Positions 43,034 through 54,684 of a stretch of 64,000 bases of DNA are shown in pieces; the first letter of the stretch is position 1; each line of letters begins with the position of its first letter. The stretch is from Streptomyces exfoliatus. GTDB taxonomy: Bacteria > Actinomycetota > Actinomycetes > Streptomycetales > Streptomycetaceae. The position numbers and the translations under genes were made by a program. The notes beneath the pieces are model-generated. The model was not told the origin of the DNA. It saw nothing but the letters and a program-made list of their open reading frames with translations, and did not search any database. The stretch spans positions 1 through 64,000 of the forward strand of contig NZ_JNZP01000004.1 of NCBI RefSeq assembly GCF_000725545.1, read 5' to 3'.

Positions 43034-44497
43034 ATGCAGGCGGCGCAGGCTCGCGAGCACGACGGAACGACCGGTCAGGAGCGGCCCGGCACTCCCGGCA
43101 GCCCTGCGACGCCCGACGGGAGGCCCCGCACCCGCGGCGGGTTCGTCCTCCTCGGCGGCGTGCAGATGACGCTCATCTTCACACTCGCCGCCCTCGCCGT
43201 CCCCCTCCCCCGCATCGGCGCCGAGTTCCGGCTCGACCGCGCCGACCTGATCCTGCTGAGCGCCGCCTACGGGCTGACCTTCGCCGGACTGCTCCTGCTC
43301 GGCGGCCGGCTCGCCGACCGGTTCGGCGGACGCCGGACCCTCACCGCCGGGCTCCTGCTCTTCGGCACCGCCTCCGCCCTCGCACCGCTCGCCCCCGGAT
43401 ACGAGGCGCTGCTCGCCGCCCGCTTCGCGCAGGGCGTCGGCGCGGCCCTCGTCGCCCCGGCCGCGATGGCCGTACTCCGGGCGCTGTTCCCGGCACCGGT
43501 CGCGTACGGCAGGGCGATGGCCACCTGGGGCGGGCTCTCCGTGCTCGGCGCGACCGCGGGGAACCTGCTCTCCGGGGTGATCGCTGCCGCCACCTCCTGG
43601 CGCGGCACCTTCGCCGTACCGGTCGCCGTGGCCCTCGCCGCGCTGCTCCTCGCGCCCCGGCTGCTGCCCCCGACCCCGCCGGGACCGCAGACCGGGCCGC
43701 AGCCCGCGACCCCGCCTCGACCGCAGCCCGCGCCCCCGCCCGGCACGGACCGGGCCCTGGACCTGCCCGGCGCGCTGCTCGCGACCGCCGGGATCACACT
43801 CGCCAGCTTCGGACTCGTCCTCACCGACGCCCATGCCTGGGGCTCGGCACCGGTCCTCGTCCCGCTGCTCACCGGCCTCGCGCTCCTCGCGGCCTTCGCG
43901 GCCGTGGAGCGGCGGACGGCCGACCCCCTCCTGCCGCCGGACTTCCTGCGCGACGGCCGCCGCGCCCTGGGCCTCGCGGCGATCGGGCTCACGGCGGCCG
44001 GAACGGCCACGGTCTTCGTGCTGCTGTCGCTCGCCCTCCAGGAGGGGCGAGGCTGGTCCCCGCTGCTCACCTCCGCCGCCTTCGTCCCCTTCGCGGTCGC
44101 GCTGCTCGGCTCGGGCCGGCTCGCGGGCCCGCTGATCGGGCGGTACGGCCCCGGGCGGGTGACCGGAGCCGGGCTCGGCACGGCCGCCGCCGGGCTCGGC
44201 CTGCTCGCCGCGACCGGCTTCGACGGCTCCGTCCCGTACGCGTACGGGCTGCTGCCCGGCCTCCTGCTGCTGCCGGCCGGTGGCGCGCTGTCCTTCGCGG
44301 GCGCCGCCGTGCTCGCCGTCGAGGGCGTCCCCGCGGACCGCGCGGGGCTCGCGGGCGGCGTCCTGAACACGGCGATGGAGCTCGGGCCGACCGTGCTCTT
44401 CGCCGCACTGCTCACCCTCGGCGGCGACGCGGTGTCGCTGGCGGCCGCGGCCGTCCTGTTCACCGTCCTCGCCGCCGTCACGCTCCGCGTCAAGTAA
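43034..44497 (+). CDS. MFS transporter, drug efflux type
   Basis: A 487-residue transporter with a hydrophilic N-terminal tail of about 38 residues and about 14 helices. The loop-2 motif GGRLADRFGGRRTL and the antiporter-like segment LFPAPVAYGRAMATWGGL, then GNLLSGVIAAATSWRGTF, place it in the DHA2-type drug exporters. A proline-rich linker (about residues 215-240) separates the halves. ATG 43034 has AGGGGGA upstream. It is probably regulated by the preceding TetR protein. Confidence 0.9.
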   Translation: MQAAQAREHDGTTGQERPGTPGSPATPDGRPRTRGGFVLLGGVQMTLIFTLAALAVPLPRIGAEFRLDRADLILLSAAYGLTFAGLLLLGGRLADRFGGRRTLTAGLLLFGTASALAPLAPGYEALLAARFAQGVGAALVAPAAMAVLRALFPAPVAYGRAMATWGGLSVLGATAGNLLSGVIAAATSWRGTFAVPVAVALAALLLAPRLLPPTPPGPQTGPQPATPPRPQPAPPPGTDRALDLPGALLATAGITLASFGLVLTDAHAWGSAPVLVPLLTGLALLAAFAAVERRTADPLLPPDFLRDGRRALGLAAIGLTAAGTATVFVLLSLALQEGRGWSPLLTSAAFVPFAVALLGSGRLAGPLIGRYGPGRVTGAGLGTAAAGLGLLAATGFDGSVPYAYGLLPGLLLLPAGGALSFAGAAVLAVEGVPADRAGLAGGVLNTAMELGPTVLFAALLTLGGDAVSLAAAAVLFTVLAAVTLRVK

Positions 44498-44518
44498 ACG
44501 CATCCCCAAGGGAGTCTC

Positions 44519-45283
44519 ATGATGTCCGCACGCTTCACCGACCGCTCCGTCCTCGTCACCGGCGGCGGCTCAGGTCTGGGCCGGGCCATCGCGCTCGCCT
44601 TCGCCGCCGAGGGCGCCAAGGTCGTCGTCGCAGGCCGTACCGCCGGGCCCCTCGAAGAGACGGTCGCCCTGATCGAGGCCGCCGGAGGCACCGCGGCCGC
44701 GGTCACGGCCGACGTGTCCGGCGCCGAGTCCACGCGGGAACTGGTCCGGCGCACGGTGGAGCTCTTCGGGGGTCTCGACGTCGCCGTGAACAACGCCGGC
44801 GTCTTCCGGGGCGGTCACAGCGCGGCCGACTTCCCGCTGGAGGACTGGCAGACGCTGCTCGACATCAACGTGACGGGGGTGCTGCACGCCCTGCAGGCCG
44901 AGGTGGCGCACATGCGGGCGCACGGCGGCGGGGCGATCGTGAACATCTCGTCCAACCTGGGCCCGCACGTCCGGATCCCCGGGGTCTTCGGCTACCAGGT
45001 GTCGAAGGCGGCCGTCTCGGCCCTGACCAGGGCCGCGGCCCTGGACCACATCGCCGACGGCGTCCGGATCAACGCGGTCAGCCCCGGTGCCTCGGAGTCC
45101 ACGATGTCGCTGCTTCCCGGCGAGACCGAGGCGGAGCGGGCGGTCCGGATGAAGGAGGAGTCGCCGCTCGGCCGGATCTCGTCGGCGGACGAGATCGCGG
45201 CGGCCGTGCTCTATCTCGCCTCCGACGCGGCGGGCTCCGCCGTCGGCACCGACCTGGTGATCGACGGCGGGGTCTCCGCCTGA
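44519..45283 (+). CDS. Short-chain dehydrogenase/reductase
   Basis: A 254-residue classical SDR. The NAD(P) motif is VTGGGSGLGRAIALAFA, followed by NNAGVFRGG, the active-site NISSNLGPHV and FGYQVSK (Tyr and Lys of the catalytic tetrad), and the C-terminal GTDLVIDGG. It lies 21 bp after the MFS gene in the same direction, so it probably belongs to the TetR-controlled unit. It may reduce a xenobiotic exported by the pump. Confidence 0.92.
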   Translation: MMSARFTDRSVLVTGGGSGLGRAIALAFAAEGAKVVVAGRTAGPLEETVALIEAAGGTAAAVTADVSGAESTRELVRRTVELFGGLDVAVNNAGVFRGGHSAADFPLEDWQTLLDINVTGVLHALQAEVAHMRAHGGGAIVNISSNLGPHVRIPGVFGYQVSKAAVSALTRAAALDHIADGVRINAVSPGASESTMSLLPGETEAERAVRMKEESPLGRISSADEIAAAVLYLASDAAGSAVGTDLVIDGGVSA

Positions 45284-45323
45284 CGTACGCCGGGGCCCGG
45301 GGCCAAGCCCTGGGTGGCGGGGC

Positions 45324-45737
45324 TCAGCCCTGGGTGGCCGCCGGGTCCATCCAGAAGACCTCCCAGTGGTGGCCGTCCAGGTCGGCGAAGGAGCGGCCGT
45401 ACATGAAGCCCATGTCCATCGGCTCCTTCGCCGGGCTGCCGCCGGCGGCGAGGGCCGCGTCGGCCAGCTCGTCGGCCTTCGCGCGGCTCTCGGCGCTCAG
45501 GGTGATGAGCACCTCGGTGGCCTTGGTGGCGTCGGAGATGTCCTTGCCCGGGGCGGTGAAGCTCTTGAACTTCTCCTCGGTGAGCAGCATCGCGAAGATC
45601 GTGTCGCTGATGACCACACACGCGGCGGTCTCGTCGCTGAACTGCGGGTTGATGGAGTAGCCGAGCTTCTCGTAGAACGCCTTGCTGGCGTCGAGGTCCT
45701 TCACGGGCAGGTTCACGAAGATCATCTGCGGGGCCAT
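45324..45737 (-). CDS. VOC family protein (glyoxalase/bleomycin-resistance fold)
   Basis: A 137-residue protein with the betaalphabetabetabeta repeats of the vicinal-oxygen-chelate superfamily: MIFVNLPVKDLDASKAFYEK, LGYSINPQFSDETAACVV, and the closing FADLDGHHWEVFWMDP with the metal Glu. It is most like the small YetH/PhnB-type lactoylglutathione lyase-like proteins. Substrate unknown. Confidence 0.88.
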   Translation of the reverse strand: MAPQMIFVNLPVKDLDASKAFYEKLGYSINPQFSDETAACVVISDTIFAMLLTEEKFKSFTAPGKDISDATKATEVLITLSAESRAKADELADAALAAGGSPAKEPMDMGFMYGRSFADLDGHHWEVFWMDPAATQG

Positions 45738-45858
45738 GGTGTTCTCTCTCTTCCTTCGGTCCGGCCCGCTCGCTGCGTTCCGGCGCGTTCAAGAGGTGAG
45801 ACGGGCATCCTGCTCGGAACTCATCGCTCTCCGGAAGATTCTTCGAAGATTTCTCCGC

Positions 45859-46305
45859 TCAGGCCACCGAGCGGAGCCGTAGTGCCGCCAAGGGGACGAA
45901 TCCCCCGCTCCCGCCGGTCTCCGGCGTCGGCCCGGCGAGCCGCCGCAGCATGGCGAGGGCGATCCGCTCGCCCTGCGCCTTGGCCCGCTCGGCCCGCGGC
46001 CCCGCGTGGAGGCCGTCGACGGTCGCGCGCCAGAGCTGCACCCAGCGCCCGAAGTGGGCGGCGGTGAGGGCCCTGGCGGAGTGGAGGGCGGCGTGCGGGG
46101 CGAAGGCGTCGCGCCCGTATGCGGCGGTACGGAAGAGGGCACGCTCCCAGAAGTCGGTGATCCGCGGGAGGTGGAGCTCCAGGTCGGTGCCGGCGATCTC
46201 GGTGAAGAACGGCCCGATGAGCGGGTCGGCGAAGGCCGCGCCGTAGAAACGGCGCAGCAGGACGTCGAGGTCGTCGCGGTCGCGGATGTCCCTGGTGGCA
46301 GGCAT
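45859..46305 (-). CDS. Group III truncated haemoglobin
   Basis: A 148-residue globin. The group III pattern is visible: LLRRFYGAAFADPLIGPFF, HLPRITDFWERALF (the DFWE motif), YGRDAFAPHAALH with the likely proximal His, and HFGRWVQLWRATVDGL. It binds haem and may handle NO or oxygen. ATG 46305 is chosen because the helical core starts right after MPATRDI. Confidence 0.87.
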   Translation of the reverse strand: MPATRDIRDRDDLDVLLRRFYGAAFADPLIGPFFTEIAGTDLELHLPRITDFWERALFRTAAYGRDAFAPHAALHSARALTAAHFGRWVQLWRATVDGLHAGPRAERAKAQGERIALAMLRRLAGPTPETGGSGGFVPLAALRLRSVA

Positions 46306-46374
46306 GCCCCCCAGTGTCCCCGGAGGCCCCCGCACACCCAAGTGACGAAGGTCCTCCGGGGCGCCGCAGAGGCC

Positions 46375-47421
46375 TCAGACCGTCCAGCGGTGGACGGTGT
46401 CCGTCGTGGCGTCGTACGTGAGCCAGCTGCCGTCGCCGAGGGGGCGGACCGGGCCGTCGGTCGCGCCCCCGGGGTAGCGGACGCGTCCGCGCGTCTCCAG
46501 GGTGCGGGCCGCGAGGAGCCAGGTGGCCTGTTCCCCGGGGTCTGCGCCGTACCCGACGTCGCTGGTGGCCATGACGGTGTCGCCGTCGAGGAAACCGCAG
46601 GAGTGGTCCCACCGCAGCTCGTCGTTCTCCGCGAGGACCGTGCCGTCGAGGGCGTGCAGCTGGAGGTCGTTGCCGTTGTGCTCCAGGGTCAGGAATCCGG
46701 GGTGGTCCGGGTGGACGTCGTACAGGATGCGGTCGAGGCCGTCGTTCAGCTCGTGGTGGACGGTCAGCTCCCGCCCGTCCCGGCGTCCCCAGTACACGAG
46801 GACGCCGTCCTGTCCCATGCCGACGCAGAGGCCCATGTGCACGCCGTCGGGGTGGCTGAGGTGCCACGAGCCGGAGGCCACGCTGTCCGGCAGGGGAAGC
46901 CGGGCCAGCTCGCGGCCGTCCCGGGCGTCGAGGACGACCCAGCCCTCCTGGTAGTCGTCCGGGTCGTCGCCCGCCTCCAGGACGACATGGGCCCACACGT
47001 ACCGTCCGTCGTCGGAGACCCGGCAGGAGCCGGACTCGCTCCCCGTGCAGACCTGTCGCTCGTCGCCGGTGTGCGGGTGGCCGACCAGCTGGTCCCAGCA
47101 GGCGTGCCCGTACGTCCACCGCGTAGCGCCGTCGGCGTCCACGGCGCGCACCGACCTCTGTCCGGAGAAGGCGGCGAAGGTGCCGTCCGGGGCCACCGAG
47201 TGGGCTCCCCCGCCCCAGCCTGGCCACGGCAGCGGGAAGACGGCGGCCGGCGCCCGGTCACCGGCGAACAGGGCCCCGAGGTCGTGGACCTCGAGTTCCG
47301 CTCCGTGCAGGAACAGGGCCCTGCCGCAACCGGCCCCACGGCGCTCGAAAGGCAGGCCACAGACCAGTTCGCGCGCTCCCGGGAGCGCGACCGAATCGAG
47401 CAGGCGTGCGTCGACGTTCAT
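46375..47421 (-). CDS. Beta-propeller-like hypothetical protein
   Basis: A 348-residue cytoplasmic-looking protein without signal peptide. Repeated Asp/Gly-Trp blade-like units (SVAPDGTFAAFSGQRSVRAV, RVSDDGRYVWAHVVLE, WVVLDARDGRELARLPLP, LHALDGTVLAENDEL) point to a WD40/YVTN-type beta-propeller. I do not recognise a specific family and see no catalytic motif. Adjacent genes give no clue. Confidence 0.6.
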   Translation of the reverse strand: MNVDARLLDSVALPGARELVCGLPFERRGAGCGRALFLHGAELEVHDLGALFAGDRAPAAVFPLPWPGWGGGAHSVAPDGTFAAFSGQRSVRAVDADGATRWTYGHACWDQLVGHPHTGDERQVCTGSESGSCRVSDDGRYVWAHVVLEAGDDPDDYQEGWVVLDARDGRELARLPLPDSVASGSWHLSHPDGVHMGLCVGMGQDGVLVYWGRRDGRELTVHHELNDGLDRILYDVHPDHPGFLTLEHNGNDLQLHALDGTVLAENDELRWDHSCGFLDGDTVMATSDVGYGADPGEQATWLLAARTLETRGRVRYPGGATDGPVRPLGDGSWLTYDATTDTVHRWTV

Positions 47422-47627
47422 GGCGGGAACCTAGCGCCCCGCACCGACACCGGCGGCCCCGGTTCCGGCGCTTCTCGCCCCCGGCTCCCAAGCTCCCGGT
47501 GCCCGCCGCTTCCCCTTCACCGCTTGTTGATGCACAGTCAACTCCGTACTCCTAAGTTCCGGAAGCGCGCGACCCCGCCGCCGACCGGCCTGGCGGGGCG
47601 GTTCACCACCCTTCTCTGGAGTGAGAC

Positions 47628-48788
47628 GTGGAGCGACGCAGTTTCCTGCGTGGAGCGGTCATCGGCACGTCGGCGGCGGCCTTCGGCGGCACCCTGATGC
47701 ACGGCGCCGCCTACGCGGCCCCCGCCCAGCCGGGCGCGGGCCCGTACGGGGCGCTCGGCGCCGCGAACGCCAACGGCATCCAGCTGCCCGCCGGTTTCAC
47801 CAGCCGGATCATCGCCCGGTCCGGCCAGACCGTGGCCGGCACCTCGTACACCTGGCACAACGCCCCCGACGGCGGCGCCTGTTTCGCCGACGGCACCGGC
47901 TGGATCTACGTCTCCAACTCGGAGATCTCCAGCACCGGCGGCGCGAGCGCGGTGAAGTTCAACTCCTCGGGCACCGTCACCTCGGCGTACCGCATCCTCT
48001 CCAACACCAACCGCAACTGCGCGGGCGGCGCCACCCCGTGGAACACCTGGCTGTCCTGCGAGGAGGTCGACACGGGCTACGTCTACGAGACCGACCCGTG
48101 GGGTGTGAACGCCGCCGTGCGCCGGCCCGCGATGGGCCGCTTCAACCACGAGGCGACGGCCGCCGACCCGGTCCGCCGGGTGATCTACCTGACCGAGGAC
48201 AAGTCCGACGGCTGCCTCTACCGCTTCGTGCCGTCCACCTGGGGCAACCTCTCCGCCGGCACCCTCCAGGTGCTCGTGGCCGGGACCGCCACCTCCGGCT
48301 CGTTCACCTGGCAGAACGTGCCCGACGTGGACGGCTCCCCCACCGCCACCCGCTACCAGGTCTCGGCCGCCAAGAAGTTCAACGGCGGCGAGGGCTGCCA
48401 CTACGCCAACGACACCGTCTGGTTCACCACCAAGGGCGACAACCGGCTGTGGCAGCTCAACCTGGCGAACAGCACCTACGAACTGGCCTACGACGACTCG
48501 CTGGTCTCCGGCGGCGGCGCCCCGCTCACGGGTGTCGACAACGTCACCGGCTCCTCCTCCGGTGACCTCTTCGTCGCCGAGGACGGCGGCAACATGGAGA
48601 TCTGCGTCATCACCCCGGACGACGTCGTGGCGCCCTTCCTGCGGATCAACGGCCAGTCCTCCTCCGAGATCTGCGGCCCCGCCTTCTCCCCCGACGGCAA
48701 GCGGCTGTACTTCTCCAGCCAGCGGGGCACGAGCGGCAGCTCCTCCGGCGGCATCACCTACGAGGTGACCGGCCCGTTCCGCGCGTAG
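47628..48788 (+). CDS. Tat-exported PhoX-like (DUF839) protein
   Basis: A 386-residue protein with a twin-arginine signal (ERRSFLRGAVIGTSAAAFGG, processing near AYAAPA). The mature part resembles the PhoX/DUF839 beta-propeller: LSCEEVDTGYVYETDPWG, GRFNHEATAADPVRRVIYLT and EDKSDGCLYRFVPSTWG. This contains the Glu and Asp residues that bind calcium/iron in PhoX phosphatase. A phosphate-related extracellular role is likely but not proven. GTG 47628 has GGAGTGAGAC directly upstream. Its end overlaps the convergent regulator gene by 31 bp. Confidence 0.82.
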   Translation: MERRSFLRGAVIGTSAAAFGGTLMHGAAYAAPAQPGAGPYGALGAANANGIQLPAGFTSRIIARSGQTVAGTSYTWHNAPDGGACFADGTGWIYVSNSEISSTGGASAVKFNSSGTVTSAYRILSNTNRNCAGGATPWNTWLSCEEVDTGYVYETDPWGVNAAVRRPAMGRFNHEATAADPVRRVIYLTEDKSDGCLYRFVPSTWGNLSAGTLQVLVAGTATSGSFTWQNVPDVDGSPTATRYQVSAAKKFNGGEGCHYANDTVWFTTKGDNRLWQLNLANSTYELAYDDSLVSGGGAPLTGVDNVTGSSSGDLFVAEDGGNMEICVITPDDVVAPFLRINGQSSSEICGPAFSPDGKRLYFSSQRGTSGSSSGGITYEVTGPFRA

Positions 48789-49792
48789 CTCCGCGCGTAG
48801 CACCCCGGTTCCACCGTCCGTTGGGCGCCGCCGAGCAGGGCGGCGCCCAACGGCGTCAGGGTGTGCAGGACCGCGTTGCCGTGGCGGAGGGTCGCGATGA
48901 GCCCGGCCTCGCGCAGCACGCCCGCGTGCTGGCTCGCCGAGGCGAGCGACACCCCGGCCCTGCGGGCCAGCTCGCTGGTCGTCCCGCCGTCGCCGATGGC
49001 GTGCAGGACGGCCGAGCGGGTCTGACCGACCAGCTTGGCGAGCGAGGAGCCGCCCGGCGCGCGGACGGTCGGCGCCTCGCCGTGGGTGACGGGGTAGACG
49101 AGGACGGGCGGCAGCGCGGGATCGCGCAGTACGACCGGGGTCCCCCGGCAGAAGTACGAGGGCTGGAGCAGCAGTCCACGCCCGTCGAGGTGGACGTCCC
49201 GGTCGACCGGGTAGTCGGCCTCCAGGACGGGCGCGCGCCAGCGCAGCATCGGCGGCAGCGAGGCGAGGAGTTCGTCGGCGCCGCCGTCCAGGAGGGCGCG
49301 CCCGCGCCGGGCGCGGTCGGCCTCGACCCGGGCCCTGATGTGCGGCCAGTACGGCTCGACGGCCGCCCGGTGGTAGCTCCGCAGGGCCCCCACGAGCCGG
49401 TCGAAGGGCTCCGCGCCGCCGTCGGCGAGGGCACGGAGCGAGTGGGGTACGGTCCGGGCCCCCGAGCGGTCCGCGGCGAGCAGCGACAGCTCGGCGCGCA
49501 GCCGCCCGGGGTCGGTGGCGCGGATCGCCTGGAGGCCCTCGTCGAGCCCCTGGACGCCCTCGGCCGGCGTCAGGAAGTCGGGAAAATAGCCGCGGCTCGG
49601 AACGAGCGCGGCGAGGAGCCGGGTCTCACCGCCGAGCCGCATCCGGGCTTCGGAGCGCCATTCTCCGAAGACGACGTGGCCGCGCCGGTCTCTTAAACGG
49701 TGAAAGCTCAGAATCGTTTCCCACAGAACATCCGGCCGGGCGGCCGTACGCACCCCCGCCAAGTCGTTTCCTGTGAAATGAATCCGCAGCAT
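48758..49792 (-). CDS. DUF5937 / ArsR-type winged-helix regulator
   Basis: A 344-residue regulator. The N-terminal DUF5937-like region starts MLRIHFTGNDLAGVRTA and includes LLLQPSYFCRGTPVVLRD. The C-terminal ArsR winged helix reads SAVLHAIGDGGTTSELARRA, GVSLASASQHAGVLREAGLI and HTLTPLGAALL. Such proteins are numerous in Streptomyces and sense unknown ligands. ATG 49792 was preferred over a start 10 codons upstream because the conserved domain begins there. Confidence 0.85.
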   Translation of the reverse strand: MLRIHFTGNDLAGVRTAARPDVLWETILSFHRLRDRRGHVVFGEWRSEARMRLGGETRLLAALVPSRGYFPDFLTPAEGVQGLDEGLQAIRATDPGRLRAELSLLAADRSGARTVPHSLRALADGGAEPFDRLVGALRSYHRAAVEPYWPHIRARVEADRARRGRALLDGGADELLASLPPMLRWRAPVLEADYPVDRDVHLDGRGLLLQPSYFCRGTPVVLRDPALPPVLVYPVTHGEAPTVRAPGGSSLAKLVGQTRSAVLHAIGDGGTTSELARRAGVSLASASQHAGVLREAGLIATLRHGNAVLHTLTPLGAALLGGAQRTVEPGCYARSYARNGPVTS

Positions 49793-50202
49793 GAACGTCC
49801 CCACCTGTGCACTCGCAACCACCCCCGACGACGAGTATGCACAGCATCACTGCACGTTACCAGGGTGTTTCAGCCACAGTTGAAAAGCATCGCGGCGATC
49901 GGCCCGGAACCGAAAAGCTGTACGGGTCGGGCAGGAAACCTTCAGGACCGAGGTGACGTGGTGAAGACCGTGGGGGGCTTTGCCCGTCCGGCGGCGGTCG
50001 GCGAGGGTTGCGGCTCACCTGCCCGACATCGGTAAAGGGCGCGGCCTCCGGGTGGGGATCCGGGGGTCGCGCCCGCCCCGTTCTTTGCGGCGGGTAAACG
50101 GAAAAGTTCAACGGCCAATAATTCAATCGGCCGTAATTGAACACGAACTCACATCTGGCCGACGATCACGCGAATGAGCGGCCGCGTTCAGGGTGAAAAA
50201 CG

Positions 50203-50240
50203 ACGGGACGGACACCTCCGCACAAAGGTGTCCGTCCCGT
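50203..50240 (-). terminator. 15-bp perfect hairpin downstream of ppdK
   Basis: ACGGGACGGACACCT (50203-50217) pairs perfectly with AGGTGTCCGTCCCGT (50226-50240), loop of eight bases. No T-tract follows. It is one of three hairpins after ppdK and the most stable. Confidence 0.75.
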
Positions 50241-50321
50241 CTCCTGTGAATCCGGAGCCGCCGCCCGCCGGTGAGGGTGGAAAGCTGACCGGCGGCGACC
50301 CCGGGGGTTCCGGTGAATCCG

Positions 50322-50343
50322 CTGCTGAACGGGGGTTCAGCAG
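50322..50343 (-). terminator. 9-bp hairpin downstream of ppdK
   Basis: CTGCTGAAC (50322-50330) pairs with GTTCAGCAG (50335-50343) around a four-base loop of G. It is the middle member of the hairpin series. Confidence 0.5.
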
Positions 50344-50365
50344 GATCCGGCGGCCGTACCTGGAT

Positions 50366-50404
50366 CCCGGTTCAGGAGGGCCCGACCGCCACTCCTGAAC
50401 CGGG
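50366..50404 (-). terminator. 13-bp hairpin just after ppdK stop
   Basis: CCCGGTTCAGGAG (50366-50378) pairs perfectly with CTCCTGAACCGGG (50392-50404), loop 13 bases. It lies 13 bp beyond the ppdK stop codon and is the probable primary terminator. Confidence 0.7.
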
Positions 50405-50416
50405 GGTCAGCAGGGC

Positions 50417-53128
<2,712 letters not shown>

Positions 53129-53320
53129 GGGTCCCGACTCCTCGATGACTCGGTTGGCTGCCCTGACGGCGAGGAACATACCCAGATCGAAGGCTTCTGG
53201 GGAGGTACGCCTAGCGGACACCCGGTCTTAACCACCCGTCCGCCAGCACTTCGAAAGTTACCGAGCAGAAGCTTCCGCTTTCACGGCCCGAAGGCTCCTT
53301 GACCCAAACCAGTATTTCAT

Positions 53321-53334
53321 CGCTCACGTGAGCG
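53321..53334. promoter_or_regulatory. 14-bp perfect palindrome upstream of ppdK
   Basis: CGCTCACGTGAGCG is a perfect palindrome about 190 bp before the ppdK start. A near copy GCTCATGTGAGC is at 53423-53434. A paired dimeric-regulator site is plausible; the factor is unknown. Confidence 0.4.
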
Positions 53335-53347
53335 CGCATTCGTGCAT

Positions 53348-53370
53348 TTGCGTTCAAGTCTTGAACGCAA
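53348..53370. promoter_or_regulatory. Perfect inverted repeat TTGCGTTCAA-GTC-TTGAACGCAA
   Basis: Two 10-base arms, 53348-53357 and 53361-53370, are exact complements around GTC. It lies between dusB and ppdK and touches the dusB terminator hairpin. It may be an operator, or an extension of the terminator. Confidence 0.5.
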
Positions 53371-53397
53371 AAGGGGTGGCACCCAGTGCCACCCCTT
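53371..53397 (-). terminator. Terminator after dusB
   Basis: AAGGGGTGGCAC (53371-53382) pairs perfectly with GTGCCACCCCTT (53386-53397), loop CCA. It lies about 90 bp after the dusB stop on the minus strand. The neighbouring TTGCG arm then gives a short T-run in transcription direction. Confidence 0.75.
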
Positions 53398-53484
53398 CAG
53401 GCGGTGCAGTCGGCCGTAACCTGCTCATGTGAGCGGCACCCCCCTCAGGGGTGGCGAGGATCACTCCCCAGGAATGCCCTCATC

Positions 53485-54621
53485 TCAGCCGCCGGACGTG
53501 TCCAGCTCGGCGTCCTCGCTCACGCCGGCACAGTCATAGGGGTCCTTCAACCAGCCATCCGGCAGGACGACTCGGTTGTTTCCGGACGTACGGCCCCGGG
53601 GACCGTCCGCGCCCACCGGCCACGGCTGGTCCAGGTCCAGCTCGCTCAACTGAGCGCGCAGTTCGTCCAGGGACGAGGTGATCGCCAGCTTCTTGCGCAT
53701 CTCGGAACCCACCGAGAAGCCCTTCAGGTACCAGGCGACATGCTTGCGGAAGTCGATGACACCGCGTGCCTCGTCGCCCAGCCACTCGCCGAGCAGCCGC
53801 GCGTGCCGCACCATCGCGTCCGCGACCTCCCGCAGCCCCGGCTGCGCGTACGTACCCGTGCCCTCGAAGCCCGCCACCAGGTCGGAGAAGAGCCACGGCC
53901 GGCCCAGGCAGCCGCGCCCGACGACCACGCCGTCGCAGCCCGTCTCCCGCATCATCCGCAGGGCGTCGTCGGCCGACCAGATGTCGCCGTTGCCGAGGAC
54001 CGGGATCTCGGGCACGTGCTCCTTGAGGCGCGCGATGGCGTCCCAGTCGGCGGTGCCCCCGTAGTGCTGGGCGGCGGTCCGCCCGTGCAGGGCGATCGCC
54101 GTGACGCCCTCCTCGACCGCGATCCGGCCCGCGTCGAGGTACGTGATGTGGTCGTCGTCGATGCCCTTGCGCATCTTCATCGTGACCGGCAGGTCGCCAG
54201 CGCCCGTCACGGCCTCGTGCAGGATCGCGCGCAGCAGCGGCCGCTTGTAGGGCAGGGCCGAGCCGCCGCCCTTCCGGGTCACCTTGGGGACGGGGCAGCC
54301 GAAGTTCAGGTCGATGTGATCGGCCAGGTCCTCCTCGACGATCATCCGCACGGCCTTGCCCACCGTCACGGGGTCGACCCCGTACAGCTGGATCGAGCGC
54401 GGCTGCTCCGTCGCGTCGAAGCGGATCAGCTGCATCGTCTTCTCGTTGCGCTCGACCAGGGCGCGCGTCGTGATCATCTCGCTCACGAACAGCCCCTTGC
54501 CGCCGGAGAACTCGCGGCAGAGGGTACGGAAGGGGGCGTTGGTGATGCCGGCCATGGGGGCGAGCACCACCGGCGGCTGCACGATGTGCGGCCCGATGGC
54601 AAGAGGGGTGAACGCGGTCAT
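53485..54621 (-). CDS. dusB: tRNA-dihydrouridine synthase
   Basis: A 378-residue FMN enzyme reducing uridines in tRNA D-loops. Motifs are VVLAPMAGITNAPFRTLCRE, the catalytic Cys in HIDLNFGCPVPKVTRKGGGS, LPVTMKMRKGIDDDHITYLD, LHGRTAAQHYGG and PVLGNGDIWSADDAL. The C-terminal helical domain contains FRKHVAWYLKG. ATG 54621 is used; an ATG nine bases upstream is also possible. Confidence 0.94.
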   Translation of the reverse strand: MTAFTPLAIGPHIVQPPVVLAPMAGITNAPFRTLCREFSGGKGLFVSEMITTRALVERNEKTMQLIRFDATEQPRSIQLYGVDPVTVGKAVRMIVEEDLADHIDLNFGCPVPKVTRKGGGSALPYKRPLLRAILHEAVTGAGDLPVTMKMRKGIDDDHITYLDAGRIAVEEGVTAIALHGRTAAQHYGGTADWDAIARLKEHVPEIPVLGNGDIWSADDALRMMRETGCDGVVVGRGCLGRPWLFSDLVAGFEGTGTYAQPGLREVADAMVRHARLLGEWLGDEARGVIDFRKHVAWYLKGFSVGSEMRKKLAITSSLDELRAQLSELDLDQPWPVGADGPRGRTSGNNRVVLPDGWLKDPYDCAGVSEDAELDTSGG

Positions 54622-54684
54622 GGACCCCATTGTCCCGCACCCCGGCCGCCTTCCGTCAGCCGTACCGTCCGCGCATGGCCGAGC

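Larger units (their letters stand above)
49793..50416. other. Long intergenic region with hairpins, no gene
   Basis: No gene is supported in these 624 bases. The left part is relatively A/T-rich around 50095-50150 (CGGCCAATAATTCAATCGGC). The right 200 bases are filled with inverted repeats, listed separately, that lie downstream of ppdK. Confidence 0.6.

Noticed and set aside
49857..50177. Overlapping short ORFs on both strands between the DUF5937 regulator and ppdK
   Set aside because: No RBS, no natural composition, and the region is occupied by inverted repeats.
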